A DNA stretch of 64,000 nt from Streptomonospora litoralis (GCF_004323735.1 NZ_CP036455.1:4397101-4461100), one strand, 5' to 3'. Shown: positions 44,362 to 53,004, numbered from the stretch's first letter. Translations and numbers: made by a program. Notes: generated from the sequence alone by a model not told the origin.

Positions 44362-44829
44362 GGCCACTCCTCAAGTCAAGTCAGATGCACGACGTCCGCC
44401 TCGCCAGGTCGGCTCCGCGGCCTCGCGGGTCCGCGGGGCGCGGATCGGAGCGTCCGCGGAGACGCCGCTCGCCCGCCGCGGGGCGACACGTGAGAGGGGT
44501 TCCAGGCTAGCGGTCGGCGGCGGTGCCTGGGCACGCCGCGGGCCTGCTGTTCGGTACGGACAGGCCGGTGTCCGACATGGCCATGAGCCGTGGGTCCGGT
44601 GGGAGCGCCGGTGACCGGTGGGGCGGCTCAGTTCCGCTGGGCGGCCTTGCTGGTCTGCCGGGCAGACCAACAAGGCCGCGCAGCAAACCGCGGGCCGGGC
44701 TCCCGCATCGGGGTCTGACCTCGCGGAGCCGCCGGTCTGCGCGGCGAGGGCCGCTGCGGGGTCGTACCGTTGGTCCTGCGTCGGTCGCGGAACGGGCGGC
44801 AGGCGAGGGCACACGATCGGCGGGAGCGT
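44362..44829. other. Intergenic region upstream of proS
   Basis: Divergent region between proS and the methyltransferase gene. It contains the long imperfect palindrome listed next. No further feature was recognised; both promoters are expected here. Confidence 0.35.
44641..44679. repeat. 39-bp hairpin palindrome
   Basis: GCGGCCTTG-C-TGGTCTGC pairs with GCAGACCA-A-CAAGGCCGC, one C-A mismatch, 3-nt centre. Strong hairpin in either strand. It might be a transcription attenuator or terminator between divergent promoters, or a mobile repeat of the REP/MITE kind; only one copy occurs here. Confidence 0.6.
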
Positions 44830-45669
44830 ATGACGGCGCACGGCAGCGGCACGGGAACGCGGCACCCCGAAGTGGAGCTGATGCGCGACGCCGACCGCCC
44901 CGACTCGTGGCTGCTGCTGGTCGACGGCACCCCGCAGTCGCACGTGGACCTGTCCGACCCCGCCTACCTGGATTTCGAGTACGTCCAGCGGATCGGGCAC
45001 GCCGTCGATCTGGCCGCGCCGTCCGGCGAGCGGATCCGGGCGCTGCACCTGGGAGCGGGCGCCCTGACGCTGGCCCGCTACATCGCGGCCACGCGTCCAG
45101 GATCGCGCCAGCGTGCGGTGGACGACAATCCGCGGCTGATCGAGCTCGTCCGGGAGTCGCTGCCGTGGGACCGCCGCGCCGACCTGCGGGTCGCCGTCGG
45201 CGACGCCCGCACGTGGCTGACCGAGCGGCGCGCCGGCAGCGCGGATGTGATCGTGTCCGACGTCTTCGCGGGCGCGCAGACGCCGGCGGCGCTCACCTCG
45301 GTGGAGTTCTTCGCCGAAGCCGACCGGGTGCTCGACGCCGGCGGGGTGTGCGCGGCCAACGTGGGCGACGGCCGCCGGCTGCGCCATGTGCGCGCGCAGG
45401 CGGCGACGCTGGCGGCGGTCTTCGCCCATACCGTGCTGATCGCCGCGCCGGGCGTGCTCCGGGGCCGCCGGTTCGGCAACTTCGTGCTGCTGGGTTCGCA
45501 GCGGCCGCTGCCCGAGGACGAGCTCACCCGCCGAGCGCACCGCGACCCCGACATGGCCCGGGTCCTGGCCGGGGAGGTGCTGGAGCGCTTCGTCGCAGGC
45601 GCCGCCCCGGTCCACGACGCGGCGGCCAAGGACTCACCCGCGCCGCCGGACGACGTCTTCGCACGCTGA
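44830..45669 (+). CDS. Spermidine-synthase-like methyltransferase-fold protein
   Basis: 279 residues with the Rossmann fold of the spermidine synthase/SAM methyltransferase group: LHLGAGALTLARYIAATRPG (cofactor loop), QRAVDDNPRLIELV, DLRVAVGDARTWL and ADVIVSDVFAGAQ. The last motif replaces the catalytic Asp-containing loop of true spermidine synthases (usually D-x-x-D/P), so it may not make polyamines; such proteins are often labelled fused-MFS or spermidine-synthase-like without proof. ATG 44830 follows GCGGGAG. It is alone on this strand, convergent with the next gene. Confidence 0.8.
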   Translation: MTAHGSGTGTRHPEVELMRDADRPDSWLLLVDGTPQSHVDLSDPAYLDFEYVQRIGHAVDLAAPSGERIRALHLGAGALTLARYIAATRPGSRQRAVDDNPRLIELVRESLPWDRRADLRVAVGDARTWLTERRAGSADVIVSDVFAGAQTPAALTSVEFFAEADRVLDAGGVCAANVGDGRRLRHVRAQAATLAAVFAHTVLIAAPGVLRGRRFGNFVLLGSQRPLPEDELTRRAHRDPDMARVLAGEVLERFVAGAAPVHDAAAKDSPAPPDDVFAR

Positions 45670-45719
45670 GCGCGGCGATCGCGCACAGTCGTCGGCGGCC
45701 GCGGGCCGGCTCTCCCCGG

Positions 45720-46409
45720 TCAGTCGGGCAGTTCGTGGTCCAGCAGGCGGGAGAACTCCGCGGTCTGGCGGATGCCCACGCCCCCGCCGGGGTCGGGCTG
45801 GGCGTCCATCCCGCTGACCCGCCCGTTGCGCCACCACACGAGCTGGTCGGTGACGGGTTCGCCGTCCTGCCGCAGGCTCTGGAAGGTCTGGTAGAGGAAC
45901 GGCAGCAGCGCGACCGAGCGTTTGCTGCGCAGCACCGCGAACAGCATCGTGTTAGGCGAGGGCAGCATCACCACCGCGCCGTAGGGCAAGGGCTCCGGGA
46001 CGATGTCGACCAGCCGCATCACATGGGCCGAGCCGGGCCAGCTGACGCCGTGCAGCACGTGCACGGGGGTGTCGGCACCGGTCTGGAGGGTCTGCAGGTC
46101 ATGGCTCTCGTAGGCGAGGTTGCGCAGGGCGGTGAACCACAGGTCCCGCTTGCCGACCCCCCATGCCTGCGTGTGGCGGACGTCCAGCACGGCCGCCTCG
46201 TAGGTCTGCGGGTCGGTCCGATAGCACAGCAGCGCGGTCAGCCGCGGATTGATCGAGTACGCCAGCTTGTCCGATCCCAGGCCCGCGGGGTCGCCCGTGA
46301 GGACGATGCGCAGACGGGGCTGCGCGGCGGAGTAGGGCTCGGTGAGCAGGCGGCTGTGCACTTCGGCGGGCGGGACGGGGTGCCCGTGGGGGTGGTAGGG
46401 GACGTTCAT
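45720..46409 (-). CDS. Conserved hypothetical protein
   Basis: 229 residues without signal peptide or membrane helix. Recognisable features are a mixed alpha/beta pattern (RLRIVLTGDPAGLGSDKLAY; AVLDVRHTQAWGVGKRDLWF) and a well-conserved looking core (HVLHGVSWPGSAHVMRLVDI, ALLPFLYQTFQSL). It resembles actinomycete proteins of unknown function. ATG 46409 begins MNVPYHPHGHPVPP and has GGAGCG about 12 nt upstream, so the start is moderately secure. It is convergent with the methyltransferase-fold gene and divergent from the EamA exporter. Confidence 0.65.
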   Translation of the reverse strand: MNVPYHPHGHPVPPAEVHSRLLTEPYSAAQPRLRIVLTGDPAGLGSDKLAYSINPRLTALLCYRTDPQTYEAAVLDVRHTQAWGVGKRDLWFTALRNLAYESHDLQTLQTGADTPVHVLHGVSWPGSAHVMRLVDIVPEPLPYGAVVMLPSPNTMLFAVLRSKRSVALLPFLYQTFQSLRQDGEPVTDQLVWWRNGRVSGMDAQPDPGGGVGIRQTAEFSRLLDHELPD

Positions 46410-46634
46410 CTCAGGTTCGGTCGCTCCTGGCTGGCTGCGTGCGGCGCGCTGGGCGTCGGGCGGGTGTCCGCGGCGGGCGCCGGCGGCCGGGCCGGTCGCC
46501 ACCGGGCGGGGACTCGGCCCGGGTGGGCACCGACGTTGTGCGGCAGTATCCCACTCGCCCGCCTGAAGGCGTCCCCGCACGGCAGCAGCGCCCCGGCGCA
46601 CTGCCGGGGCCGGCTATGCGCTAGCGTGACGACC

Positions 46635-46682
46635 ATGCGGCACCTGAGACGACGCTTCGTCACTCCCCCTCCTCCGGCCTGA
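46635..46682 (+). CDS. 15-residue leader peptide with polyproline end
   Basis: ATG opens a 16-codon frame coding MRHLRRRFVTPPPPA-stop. Three arginines are followed by four prolines just before Ala-stop. Polyproline is a known ribosome-pausing sequence relieved by EF-P. The ATG is only about 8 nt after a -10-like CTAGCGT, so the message may be leaderless. The last codons form the left arm of a hairpin, so ribosome position would decide whether it folds. This layout is that of attenuation leader peptides in front of exporters or biosynthetic genes. Assignment as a translated ORF is inference. Confidence 0.6.
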   Translation: MRHLRRRFVTPPPPA

Positions 46683-46688
46683 GGAGGG
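46667..46688 (+). promoter_or_regulatory. Attenuator-like hairpin overlapping the leader-peptide stop
   Basis: CCCTCCTC pairs with GAGGAGGG across CGGCCT. The left arm encodes the proline codons and the right arm starts within the stop codon region. A ribosome stalled at the prolines would prevent pairing. GAGGAGGG on the right arm also looks like a ribosome-binding site, which folding would hide. Confidence 0.55.
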
Positions 46689-46793
46689 CGTCCGACGCGC
46701 ACCCGCGACCGGGGGCGCGTCCCATTCGCGTGAGCGCGGCCCCGCCGCTTGCCCCGCGCCGAGACGCCCCGCGCCGACGAACCGTGGCCATCC

Positions 46794-47897
46794 ATGTCGA
46801 CGCCGGAGTGCCGTGCCGTGTCCGATTTCCTGTCCGATTCCTGCGCTTCTTCCGACTCCGCCTCTTCCGCTTCGCACGCCGATGTGAACCGCTCGCCCGC
46901 ACCTGAGAACCGGACCGCCCCTTCCGCAGAGTCCGCCTCCTTCGCCGCGGGGCGGCAAGGACCGCGGCGGGAGCACTCCGCGGGCACCGGGCGCGGATTC
47001 GCGCTGCTGGTGACCGCGGGCCTGCTGTGGGGCACCAGCGGGATCGCCGGCCACGGCCTGCAGGCGGCCGGTGTGCCCGTGCTGGGCATCGCCTGCTACC
47101 GGCTGCTGTTCGCCGGTGTGGTGATCGGCGGCTTCCTCGCCTTGTCGGGGCGGCTGGCGCGCCTGCCGCGCTCGCGCCCCCTGATGGTCCGGCTGCTGGT
47201 CAACGGCGTGCTGCACGCGGTCTTCCAGTGCTGCTACTTCGCCTCGCTGACGCTGATCCCCGTCGGGCTGGCGACCCTGGTCAAGATCGGCAGCGTCCCG
47301 GTCTTCGTGGCGGTGGGGATCTGCCTGCTGTCGCGCCGCGCCCCCACCGCGCGGTTGGCGGTCTCGGTGCTGCTGGCCGTGGCGGGGATGGCGCTGCTCG
47401 TGGGCTTCCCGGCGACCGATGCGAGCGGCACCGAACTGGCGCTGGGCATGGCGTTCGCGCTCGGCGCGGGACTGACCTTCTCAGTGATGACGCTGGTCAA
47501 CCGCTCACCCGTGCCCGGCCTGGACCCGCTGGCCAACGCCGGGACGGGACTGCTGATCGGCGGTGTGCTGCTGCTGCCGCTCGGGCTGGCCGCGGGCATG
47601 GCGGTGCCGATGGCTCCCGGCCCGCTGGCCACGCTGGCCTATCTAGGCCTGGTCCCCACCGTGCTGGCCTACCTCGCCTACTTCGGCGGCGTGAGCCGCT
47701 CCTCCGACGCGGGTGCGGCCGTGGGCACGCTCGCCGAGCCGCTGACCGCGGCGCTGCTGTCGATGGCGCTGCTGGACGAGGAGATGACGCCGCTCGGCGC
47801 CGCCGGGGCCGTACTCCTGACGGCGGCGATGGCGACCGACTACACAGCGGGGGTGCTGGACCGGCTGCGGAAGCGGAGGCGGCGCCGCGGGCGCTGA
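46794..47897 (+). CDS. EamA-family (DMT) exporter
   Basis: About 367 residues with 10 membrane helices in two repeated halves (AGLLWGTSGIAGHGL and MAFALGAGLTFSVMTLVNRS mark the two EamA repeats; VPTVLAYLAYFGGVSRSSDA is near the end). Members export amino acids, metabolites or drugs. The first about 65 residues are Ser/Ala-rich and not conserved, so the start is uncertain: ATG 46794 is used, but a later start near 46883 (GTG) is possible. A leader peptide with hairpin lies 112 bp upstream and may regulate it. No amino-acid-specific codon run beyond proline hints at the ligand. Confidence 0.85.
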   Translation: MSTPECRAVSDFLSDSCASSDSASSASHADVNRSPAPENRTAPSAESASFAAGRQGPRREHSAGTGRGFALLVTAGLLWGTSGIAGHGLQAAGVPVLGIACYRLLFAGVVIGGFLALSGRLARLPRSRPLMVRLLVNGVLHAVFQCCYFASLTLIPVGLATLVKIGSVPVFVAVGICLLSRRAPTARLAVSVLLAVAGMALLVGFPATDASGTELALGMAFALGAGLTFSVMTLVNRSPVPGLDPLANAGTGLLIGGVLLLPLGLAAGMAVPMAPGPLATLAYLGLVPTVLAYLAYFGGVSRSSDAGAAVGTLAEPLTAALLSMALLDEEMTPLGAAGAVLLTAAMATDYTAGVLDRLRKRRRRRGR

Positions 47898-47994
47898 CCG
47901 AACACGCCGTACGCCTCCGGGCGTAGGCGCGCCGCAGGTCGAGCCTCCCGACGGACGACGGGCGCCGGCGGCCACGGCGCGTACGGTCGTCGGT

Positions 47995-49284
47995 GTGCTG
48001 TCTGGAATCCGTCCGCGCCGCGGCGACGCGATCGTCGCGGCGGCGACGGCCGTGCTGGTCGTCTGCTCCACGATGGTGGCCCAGTCGTGGCCGGGCGCGC
48101 CGCCCGCCGAGCGGCCGCTGCTGCCGTGGGGGCTGCTGCTCGTGACGGCGGCGGTGGCCCCGCTGGCCTGGCGCAGCAGGTACCCGGTCGCCGTCGCAGT
48201 CGTGTGCACCCTGGCGTCCACCGTGTACTACCCGCTGGGCTTCCCCGACGGGGGGATCGGCCTGGCCGGTGTCATCGCCCTGTTCGGCGTGGCGGCCGAC
48301 GGTTACCGGTGGCAGGCCTGGGGGCTGGGGCTGGCGCAGTTTCTGGTGCTGCACGTCTGGGAGGCCGTGGTCCTGGGCGCCCCGCGGCTCGGACCGGCCC
48401 TGGTCATGCTGGAGCTGGTGCTGGTCGTGCTGGTCACCGCCGAGGTGGTGCGCCGCCGCCGCGAGTACCGCAACCTGGCACGCGAGCGCGCGGTGGAAGC
48501 TGCTCGCACCCGCGAGGAGGCGGTCCAGCGGCGCGCGTCGGAGGAGCGCGTGCAACTCGCCAGGGAGGTGCACGACGCCGTCGCGCACAGCATCTCGCTG
48601 ATCAACGTGCAGGCCGGCACCGCGCTCTACCTGATCGACTCCGAGCCCGAGCGCGCCGCCGAGGCACTGGCCACCATCAAGCGGACCAGCAGGGACACCC
48701 TGCAGGAACTGCGCGCCACGCTGAACGTGCTGCGCTCCGTGGACGAACAGGCGCCGCGCTCCCCCGCACCGGGACTCGACCGCATCGAGGAACTGGCCGA
48801 GGGCACCCGCGGTGCCGGGCTGGAGGTGCGCGTGGTGGGCAGCGGCGACACGGGGCGGCCGATCTCGGCCAACGTCGGCTCCGCCGCCTACCGCATCGTC
48901 CAGGAGGCGCTGACCAACGTCGTGCGCCACGCCGACGCCGCGTCCGTCACGGTGGAGGTGGCGCGTTGGGACGACGGTGTCCGGGTGCTCGTGAGCGACG
49001 ACGGTGCCGCGGCGCCGACCGGGTTCTCCGTAGGCAACGGCATCACCGGTATGCGCGAGCGGGTCGCCGCGCTGGGCGGCCACGTTGCGGCGGGCCCGCA
49101 CACGGACGGAGGATTCGCTGTGCGGGCCTGGCTGCCCGACCCCCTGGCCGCCGACGCCGCCGGAGGCGGACGCGGGTCCGCGGAACCGCCGCCCGAGGGC
49201 CGTGCGGACGGCGGAGAAACGGATGGCGGCGGCGCGGGCGGCGACGGACCTCCGCGTCGTGGGCGAAGGGAGCGGCGCGGGTGA
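47995..49284 (+). CDS. NarL-type sensor histidine kinase
   Basis: 429 residues. Four to five N-terminal helices (about 15-160) form a membrane sensor without an extracytoplasmic domain, followed by a coiled linker (RREYRNLARERAVEAARTRE), the HisKA_3 dimerisation domain with phospho-acceptor H193 in REVHDAVAHSIS, and a HATPase domain (QEALTNVVRHADA, NGITGMRERVAALGG). The last about 45 residues are Gly/Asp/Arg-rich disorder. DesK-like kinases of this type sense membrane or envelope states. The stop overlaps the response regulator start by GTGA. Confidence 0.93.
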   Translation: MLSGIRPRRGDAIVAAATAVLVVCSTMVAQSWPGAPPAERPLLPWGLLLVTAAVAPLAWRSRYPVAVAVVCTLASTVYYPLGFPDGGIGLAGVIALFGVAADGYRWQAWGLGLAQFLVLHVWEAVVLGAPRLGPALVMLELVLVVLVTAEVVRRRREYRNLARERAVEAARTREEAVQRRASEERVQLAREVHDAVAHSISLINVQAGTALYLIDSEPERAAEALATIKRTSRDTLQELRATLNVLRSVDEQAPRSPAPGLDRIEELAEGTRGAGLEVRVVGSGDTGRPISANVGSAAYRIVQEALTNVVRHADAASVTVEVARWDDGVRVLVSDDGAAAPTGFSVGNGITGMRERVAALGGHVAAGPHTDGGFAVRAWLPDPLAADAAGGGRGSAEPPPEGRADGGETDGGGAGGDGPPRRGRRERRG

Positions 49285-49946
49285 TCAGAGTCCTTCTCGC
49301 CGACGACCAGGCTCTGGTTCGAGCCGGTTTCCGCGCGCTGCTGGACAGCGCCCCCGACATCGAGGTGGTGGGCGAGGCCGCGGACGGCCGCGAGGCGGCG
49401 CGCCTGGCTTCGGTGGAGCGCCCGGACGTGGTGCTCATGGACATCCGGATGCCGGTGCTCGACGGCCTGGCCGCCACCGAGCGGATCCTGGCCGATCCCC
49501 GGCTGGAGTCGGTGCGCATCGTCATCCTGACGACCTTCGACCTGGACGAGTACATCTTCGAGGCGCTGCGCATGGGCGCCAGCGGGTTCCTGGTCAAGGA
49601 CACCGACCCCGAAGACCTGCTGCAGGGCGTCCGCGTGGTGGCCGGGGGCGAAGCGCTGCTGTCCCCTACGGTGACGCGGCGGCTGATCGCCGACTACGCC
49701 AAGCGGCCGCGCCGCCCAGAGCCCTCGGCGCGGCTGGCGGAGCTGACCGACCGCGAGCGCGAGGTCCTCGCGCTGGTGGCCGCCGGCCTGTCCAACGAGG
49801 AGATCGCCGAACGGCTGGTCGTCAGCCCCGCGACCGCCAAGACCCACGTCAGCCGCACCATGGTGAAGCTGCAGGTACGCGACAGGGCCCAGTTGGTGGT
49901 CGTCGCCTACGAGAGCTCGCTGGTGGCGCCCGGGTGGGCCGACTAG
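49281..49946 (+). CDS. NarL/LuxR-family response regulator
   Basis: 221 residues: receiver domain (about 1-120) with D8-D9, phospho-acceptor D54 in VVLMDIRMP, and K in VKDTDP; then a LuxR-type HTH (about 150-215; LTDREREVLALVAAGLSNEE, RLVVSPATAKTHVSRTMVKL). GTG start overlaps the kinase stop, so the two are made together. Target genes are unknown; the downstream cydAB genes lie 270 bp further, behind a terminator, on the same strand. Confidence 0.95.
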   Translation: MIRVLLADDQALVRAGFRALLDSAPDIEVVGEAADGREAARLASVERPDVVLMDIRMPVLDGLAATERILADPRLESVRIVILTTFDLDEYIFEALRMGASGFLVKDTDPEDLLQGVRVVAGGEALLSPTVTRRLIADYAKRPRRPEPSARLAELTDREREVLALVAAGLSNEEIAERLVVSPATAKTHVSRTMVKLQVRDRAQLVVVAYESSLVAPGWAD

Positions 49947-50038
49947 CCAAGGTTTCTGTGGATCTGCGCCGCCGTCCCGCGCCCACCGGACCCGGTGCCT
50001 GCCGAAGGCGCGCCCGGCGGGCCTTTCGCAACCCCGCC

Positions 50039-50074
50039 TAGGGGCGTCCCCGAGACGGCTCGGGGACGCCCCTA
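50039..50074 (+). terminator. Strong hairpin terminator after the two-component system
   Basis: A 16-bp perfect stem (TAGGGGCGTCCCCGAG with its complement) and 4-nt loop ACGG. No T tract beyond the stem. Confidence 0.85.
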
Positions 50075-50215
50075 CGACGCGCGAGGTAGCCGCACGCCCG
50101 GTCCACCGCCCCGGGCGGTAGTCGAGAAGCCTTCCCGGAGGCGATGCCGCGCGTAGAGCCGCGCCGACATCCTCGAACCGGATCGCATCCCACCGACCGT
50201 CGAGGCGTCACCGAC

Positions 50216-51469
50216 ATGTTCGAAGACCCACTGCTGCTCGCCCGCGCGCAGTTCGCGCTGACCGCCAGTGTCCACTACCTCTTCGTGGCCCTGACCCTCG
50301 GGTTGGCCCCGTTCATCCTGTTCGGCCAACTCCGGGCGACCCTGCGCCGCGACGAGTCGCGCATGCGGGCGGTGCGGTTCTGGGGCGGGCTCTACCTCGT
50401 CAACTACGCCATGGGCGTGCTCTCCGGACTGGTGATGGAGCTGCAACTGGCGCTGAACTGGAGCGGGCTGAGCGACGTGTTCGGCTACGCCTTCGGCGCG
50501 CCGCTGGCCGTCGAGACGATGGGCGCGTTCTTCGTCGAGTCCACGTTCCTGGGCCTGTGGATCTTCGGCTGGGACCGGATGAGCCGCCGGGCGCACCTCG
50601 CGTGCTTCGCCGTGGTCACCCTGACCGCCTACCTATCGGCCTACTGGGTGCTGGTGGCCAACGGGTTCCTGCGCTACCCGGTGGGGCTGCGGATGGAGGA
50701 CGGCACGGCGCGCATCAGCGATCCGGTGGCGCTGATGGCCAACCCGTCGACGCTGCTGGCACTCGGACACATCACCGTCAGCTCACTGCTTCTGGGGGCG
50801 ACCGTGGTCGTCGCGGTCAGCGCCTACCACCTGGCCCGCCGCAGCGATGCCGACCGCATGTTCGGCCGGGGCATCCGCCAGGGAACGGCGGTACTGGCCG
50901 CTGCGCTCATCCCGACGATGCTGATCGGCGGACTCCAGTTCCCCGTGCACGATGGAGCACCCCCGGCGAGCGGGCTGACCTACAGCGCCGCCGAGATCGC
51001 GGCGATCGAGGAGCGGGCGCCCTCCGGAAACGTCTTCTGGGCGATCGGCGACACGCTGATGTTCGGCGGCTGGTTCCTGCTGGTGCTGCTCGGTCTGCTG
51101 CTGCTGGCCGCCTGGACCTTCCGCGGGCTGGACCGCTGGCGGTGGCTGCTGTGGCCGCTGACTATGGCGCCGTTCCTGCCCTACGGAGCGAGTGTGGGCG
51201 GCTGGCTCGTGCGGGAGACGCAGCGCCAGCCGTGGGCGGTGGAGGATCTGCTGACCACCGCCGATGCCATGACCGACATGACCCCCGGCATGGCGGTGCT
51301 GTCGTTCTCCCTGTTCACAGCCGCCTTCGCGGTTCTGGCGACCGTCACCTACCGCCTTCTGGTGCACTTCGCCCGGCTCGGGCCCGAGCGGGGGCCGCTG
51401 GCGCCCGCGGCGACGGGCGGACCGTCCGACGGCGACGCCGATGCGGACGTCGCCGTGCACACGTACTAG
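50216..51469 (+). CDS. cydA: Cytochrome bd ubiquinol/menaquinol oxidase subunit I
   Basis: 417 residues, shorter than the 522 of E. coli, so of the short-Q-loop type usual in actinomycetes. The first heme ligand is H20 in ASVHYLFVALTLGLAP; MELQLALNW contains conserved acidic heme/proton residues, LALGHITVSSLLLGA holds a second heme histidine, and GWLVRETQRQPW is the GRQPW-type motif. It oxidises quinol and reduces oxygen with high affinity at the membrane. The ATG was chosen over earlier starts since MFEDPLLLARAQFALTAS is the family N-terminus. It is followed by cydB within 70 bp. No cydDC is nearby. Confidence 0.93.
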   Translation: MFEDPLLLARAQFALTASVHYLFVALTLGLAPFILFGQLRATLRRDESRMRAVRFWGGLYLVNYAMGVLSGLVMELQLALNWSGLSDVFGYAFGAPLAVETMGAFFVESTFLGLWIFGWDRMSRRAHLACFAVVTLTAYLSAYWVLVANGFLRYPVGLRMEDGTARISDPVALMANPSTLLALGHITVSSLLLGATVVVAVSAYHLARRSDADRMFGRGIRQGTAVLAAALIPTMLIGGLQFPVHDGAPPASGLTYSAAEIAAIEERAPSGNVFWAIGDTLMFGGWFLLVLLGLLLLAAWTFRGLDRWRWLLWPLTMAPFLPYGASVGGWLVRETQRQPWAVEDLLTTADAMTDMTPGMAVLSFSLFTAAFAVLATVTYRLLVHFARLGPERGPLAPAATGGPSDGDADADVAVHTY

Positions 51470-51536
51470 TCGGCCCGCCCGACCCCCCTCTTACCGCTCG
51501 AACGCACGAGCGCTGGAACGCTCGAAGGAGCCTGCC

Positions 51537-52679
51537 GTGGATATCGCCGCCGTCGTCCTCCTCGCCGGCCTGGTGGCCGGGTACCTGGTACTAGCCGGAT
51601 GCGATATCGGGCTGGGCATGCTGATGCCCTACGTGGCGCGCACCGACGCCGAGAGGCGGCGGGCCGTGTCGGCGATGGCGCCCTACTTCCTGGGCAGCGA
51701 GGTGTGGCTGCTCGGCGCGATAGGCGTGACCATCGGGATGTTCCCCGCGGTGAAGTCCGCGGTGATCGCGGGGTTGTGGCCGGCGTTCGTGGCGCTGCTG
51801 GCCGGGTGGCTGTTCCGCGACGCCGGACTGTGGTTGCGCGGACGGATGCGCGGCCGCGCGGGGCGGGCCGTGTGCGACACCTGGATCGTCGCGGGTAGCT
51901 GGGTGCTGGCCCTGTCGTGGGGGTTCGCCGTCGGCGGGATGCTGGGCGAGGGGCGACTGCTGAGTCCGTTCGCGATCGCTTGCGCACTGACGTCCGCGGG
52001 GCTGTTCGCGCTGCGCGGCGCCGCGTTCGGCGCCGAGCGGCTGGTTCCACCGGGGCCGGGGGGCGACGGCGCGCCGCGGAGCCTGCCGCGGATCGCCAAG
52101 GCGAGCGCCGCGGTCGAGCCGGCACCGGCGGCGGCCGAGACACGGAACACCCTTGCCTCCGGCGGCGCGTCCGCAGGGAGCGCGGGAGTGGACGGCGTGC
52201 CGTCCGGCCGGCGGCGCGACAGCTCGACCGACCAGCGAGCCGCAGCCGTGCGCGAAACCGCGACGACGGTGGAATCGGCCGAGTCCGCCGACGCGGCCGC
52301 GCGGGTCACCCGCCCCGTGGCCCGGGCGGCGCTGCTGGCGGGGGTGCTGGCGGCGGTGGCGGCTCCGCTGCCGGGCGGCGCGGTGCCGGACCGTCCGCTG
52401 GCGGCCGCGGCAGCAGCGCTCGTACTTCTCGCCGCGCTCGCCGCGACGTCGGGCCTGTCGGGGCCGCGGCTGTCACGGCACACCTCGGCGCTGGGGCTGG
52501 GATCGGTGCCGCTGCTGATCGCGGCGTCGGTGAACCTGCCCATCGCCCCGATTCCCACCGGGACCGCCCTGCTGTTCTGGTCCGCCATACTCCCGGTTGT
52601 TCCGTTCATAGTGGTGGGACAGCTGTGGCTGTACCGGGTGCTCCGCCGTCCGGCGCCGACGTCGGGTTTCTTCGCTTGA
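51537..52679 (+). CDS. cydB: Cytochrome bd oxidase subunit II
   Basis: 380 residues with about eight helices. The N-terminal LVAGYLVLAGCDIGLGMLMP and FLGSEVWLLGAIGVTIGMFP match CydB. A variable hydrophilic loop of about 80 residues (about 175-260, Ala/Ser/Arg-rich) interrupts the middle, longer than usual. The start is GTG with GAAGGAG 6 nt upstream; longer frames read from within cydA and lack sense. With CydA it forms the terminal oxidase used at low oxygen or when copper/heme oxidases are inhibited. A metallothionein-like gene follows 170 bp later. Confidence 0.9.
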   Translation: MDIAAVVLLAGLVAGYLVLAGCDIGLGMLMPYVARTDAERRRAVSAMAPYFLGSEVWLLGAIGVTIGMFPAVKSAVIAGLWPAFVALLAGWLFRDAGLWLRGRMRGRAGRAVCDTWIVAGSWVLALSWGFAVGGMLGEGRLLSPFAIACALTSAGLFALRGAAFGAERLVPPGPGGDGAPRSLPRIAKASAAVEPAPAAAETRNTLASGGASAGSAGVDGVPSGRRRDSSTDQRAAAVRETATTVESAESADAAARVTRPVARAALLAGVLAAVAAPLPGGAVPDRPLAAAAAALVLLAALAATSGLSGPRLSRHTSALGLGSVPLLIAASVNLPIAPIPTGTALLFWSAILPVVPFIVVGQLWLYRVLRRPAPTSGFFA

Positions 52680-52849
52680 GCCGTGCCGTGGCACGCCTGC
52701 GCCGCACCGGATTCGGACGGCCGGATGGTGCGCTCCTGGCTCCCCGGGGACAGGCCCGCGGATTGGTGATCTACGGGAGCGGGCACCTCAGCAGATGCAG
52801 TGAGATGCCCCGTCGCCGGAGGGCATCCCCGCTCCCCCGAGGAGGCACC

Positions 52850-52963
52850 ATGCCCGAGACCGCGCCTAATCCTCCCGCCCCCGGCGGCTGCAACTGCGGT
52901 TCCAGCTGCGGTTGCGGCTGCCAGAGCGGCGGCCCGTGCAACTGCGGCGGCAGCTGCAGCTGA
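52850..52963 (+). CDS. Metallothionein-like small Cys-rich protein
   Basis: 37 residues with eight cysteines in CxC and CGC patterns (GGCNCGSSCGCGCQSGGPC, then NCGGSCS) and a Pro-rich N-terminus (PETAPNPPAPGG). The remaining residues are mostly Gly and Ser. It has no His. GAGGAGG 5 nt before the ATG is a near-ideal ribosome-binding site, and a 13-bp terminator hairpin follows the stop by 7 bp. Such proteins bind Cu(I), Zn or Cd as thiolate clusters in the cytoplasm. Its place after cydAB, which serve under copper or low-oxygen stress, is suggestive. It is easily missed because of its size. Confidence 0.75.
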   Translation: MPETAPNPPAPGGCNCGSSCGCGCQSGGPCNCGGSCS

Positions 52964-52970
52964 CCCCGTA

Positions 52971-53004
52971 CCGCCGCCGGCCCGACCGCAGGGGCCGGCG
53001 GCGG
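52971..53004 (+). terminator. Hairpin terminator after the metallothionein-like gene
   Basis: CCGCCGCCGGCCC pairs perfectly with GGGCCGGCGGCGG across an 8-nt loop. Confidence 0.8.

Larger units (their letters stand above)
46410..46793. other. Leader region of the EamA exporter
   Basis: Contains the short leader peptide and hairpin listed next. Between them and the exporter start lie about 100 bp rich in G and C without other recognised elements. CTAGCGT (about 46621-46627) could be a -10 element very close to the leader ATG. Confidence 0.5.

Noticed and set aside
46420-47897. The EamA exporter as a fusion with an extra N-terminal domain
   Set aside because: The first about 65 residues are Ser/Ala-rich without fold or conservation signals and more likely reflect an overlong start choice.
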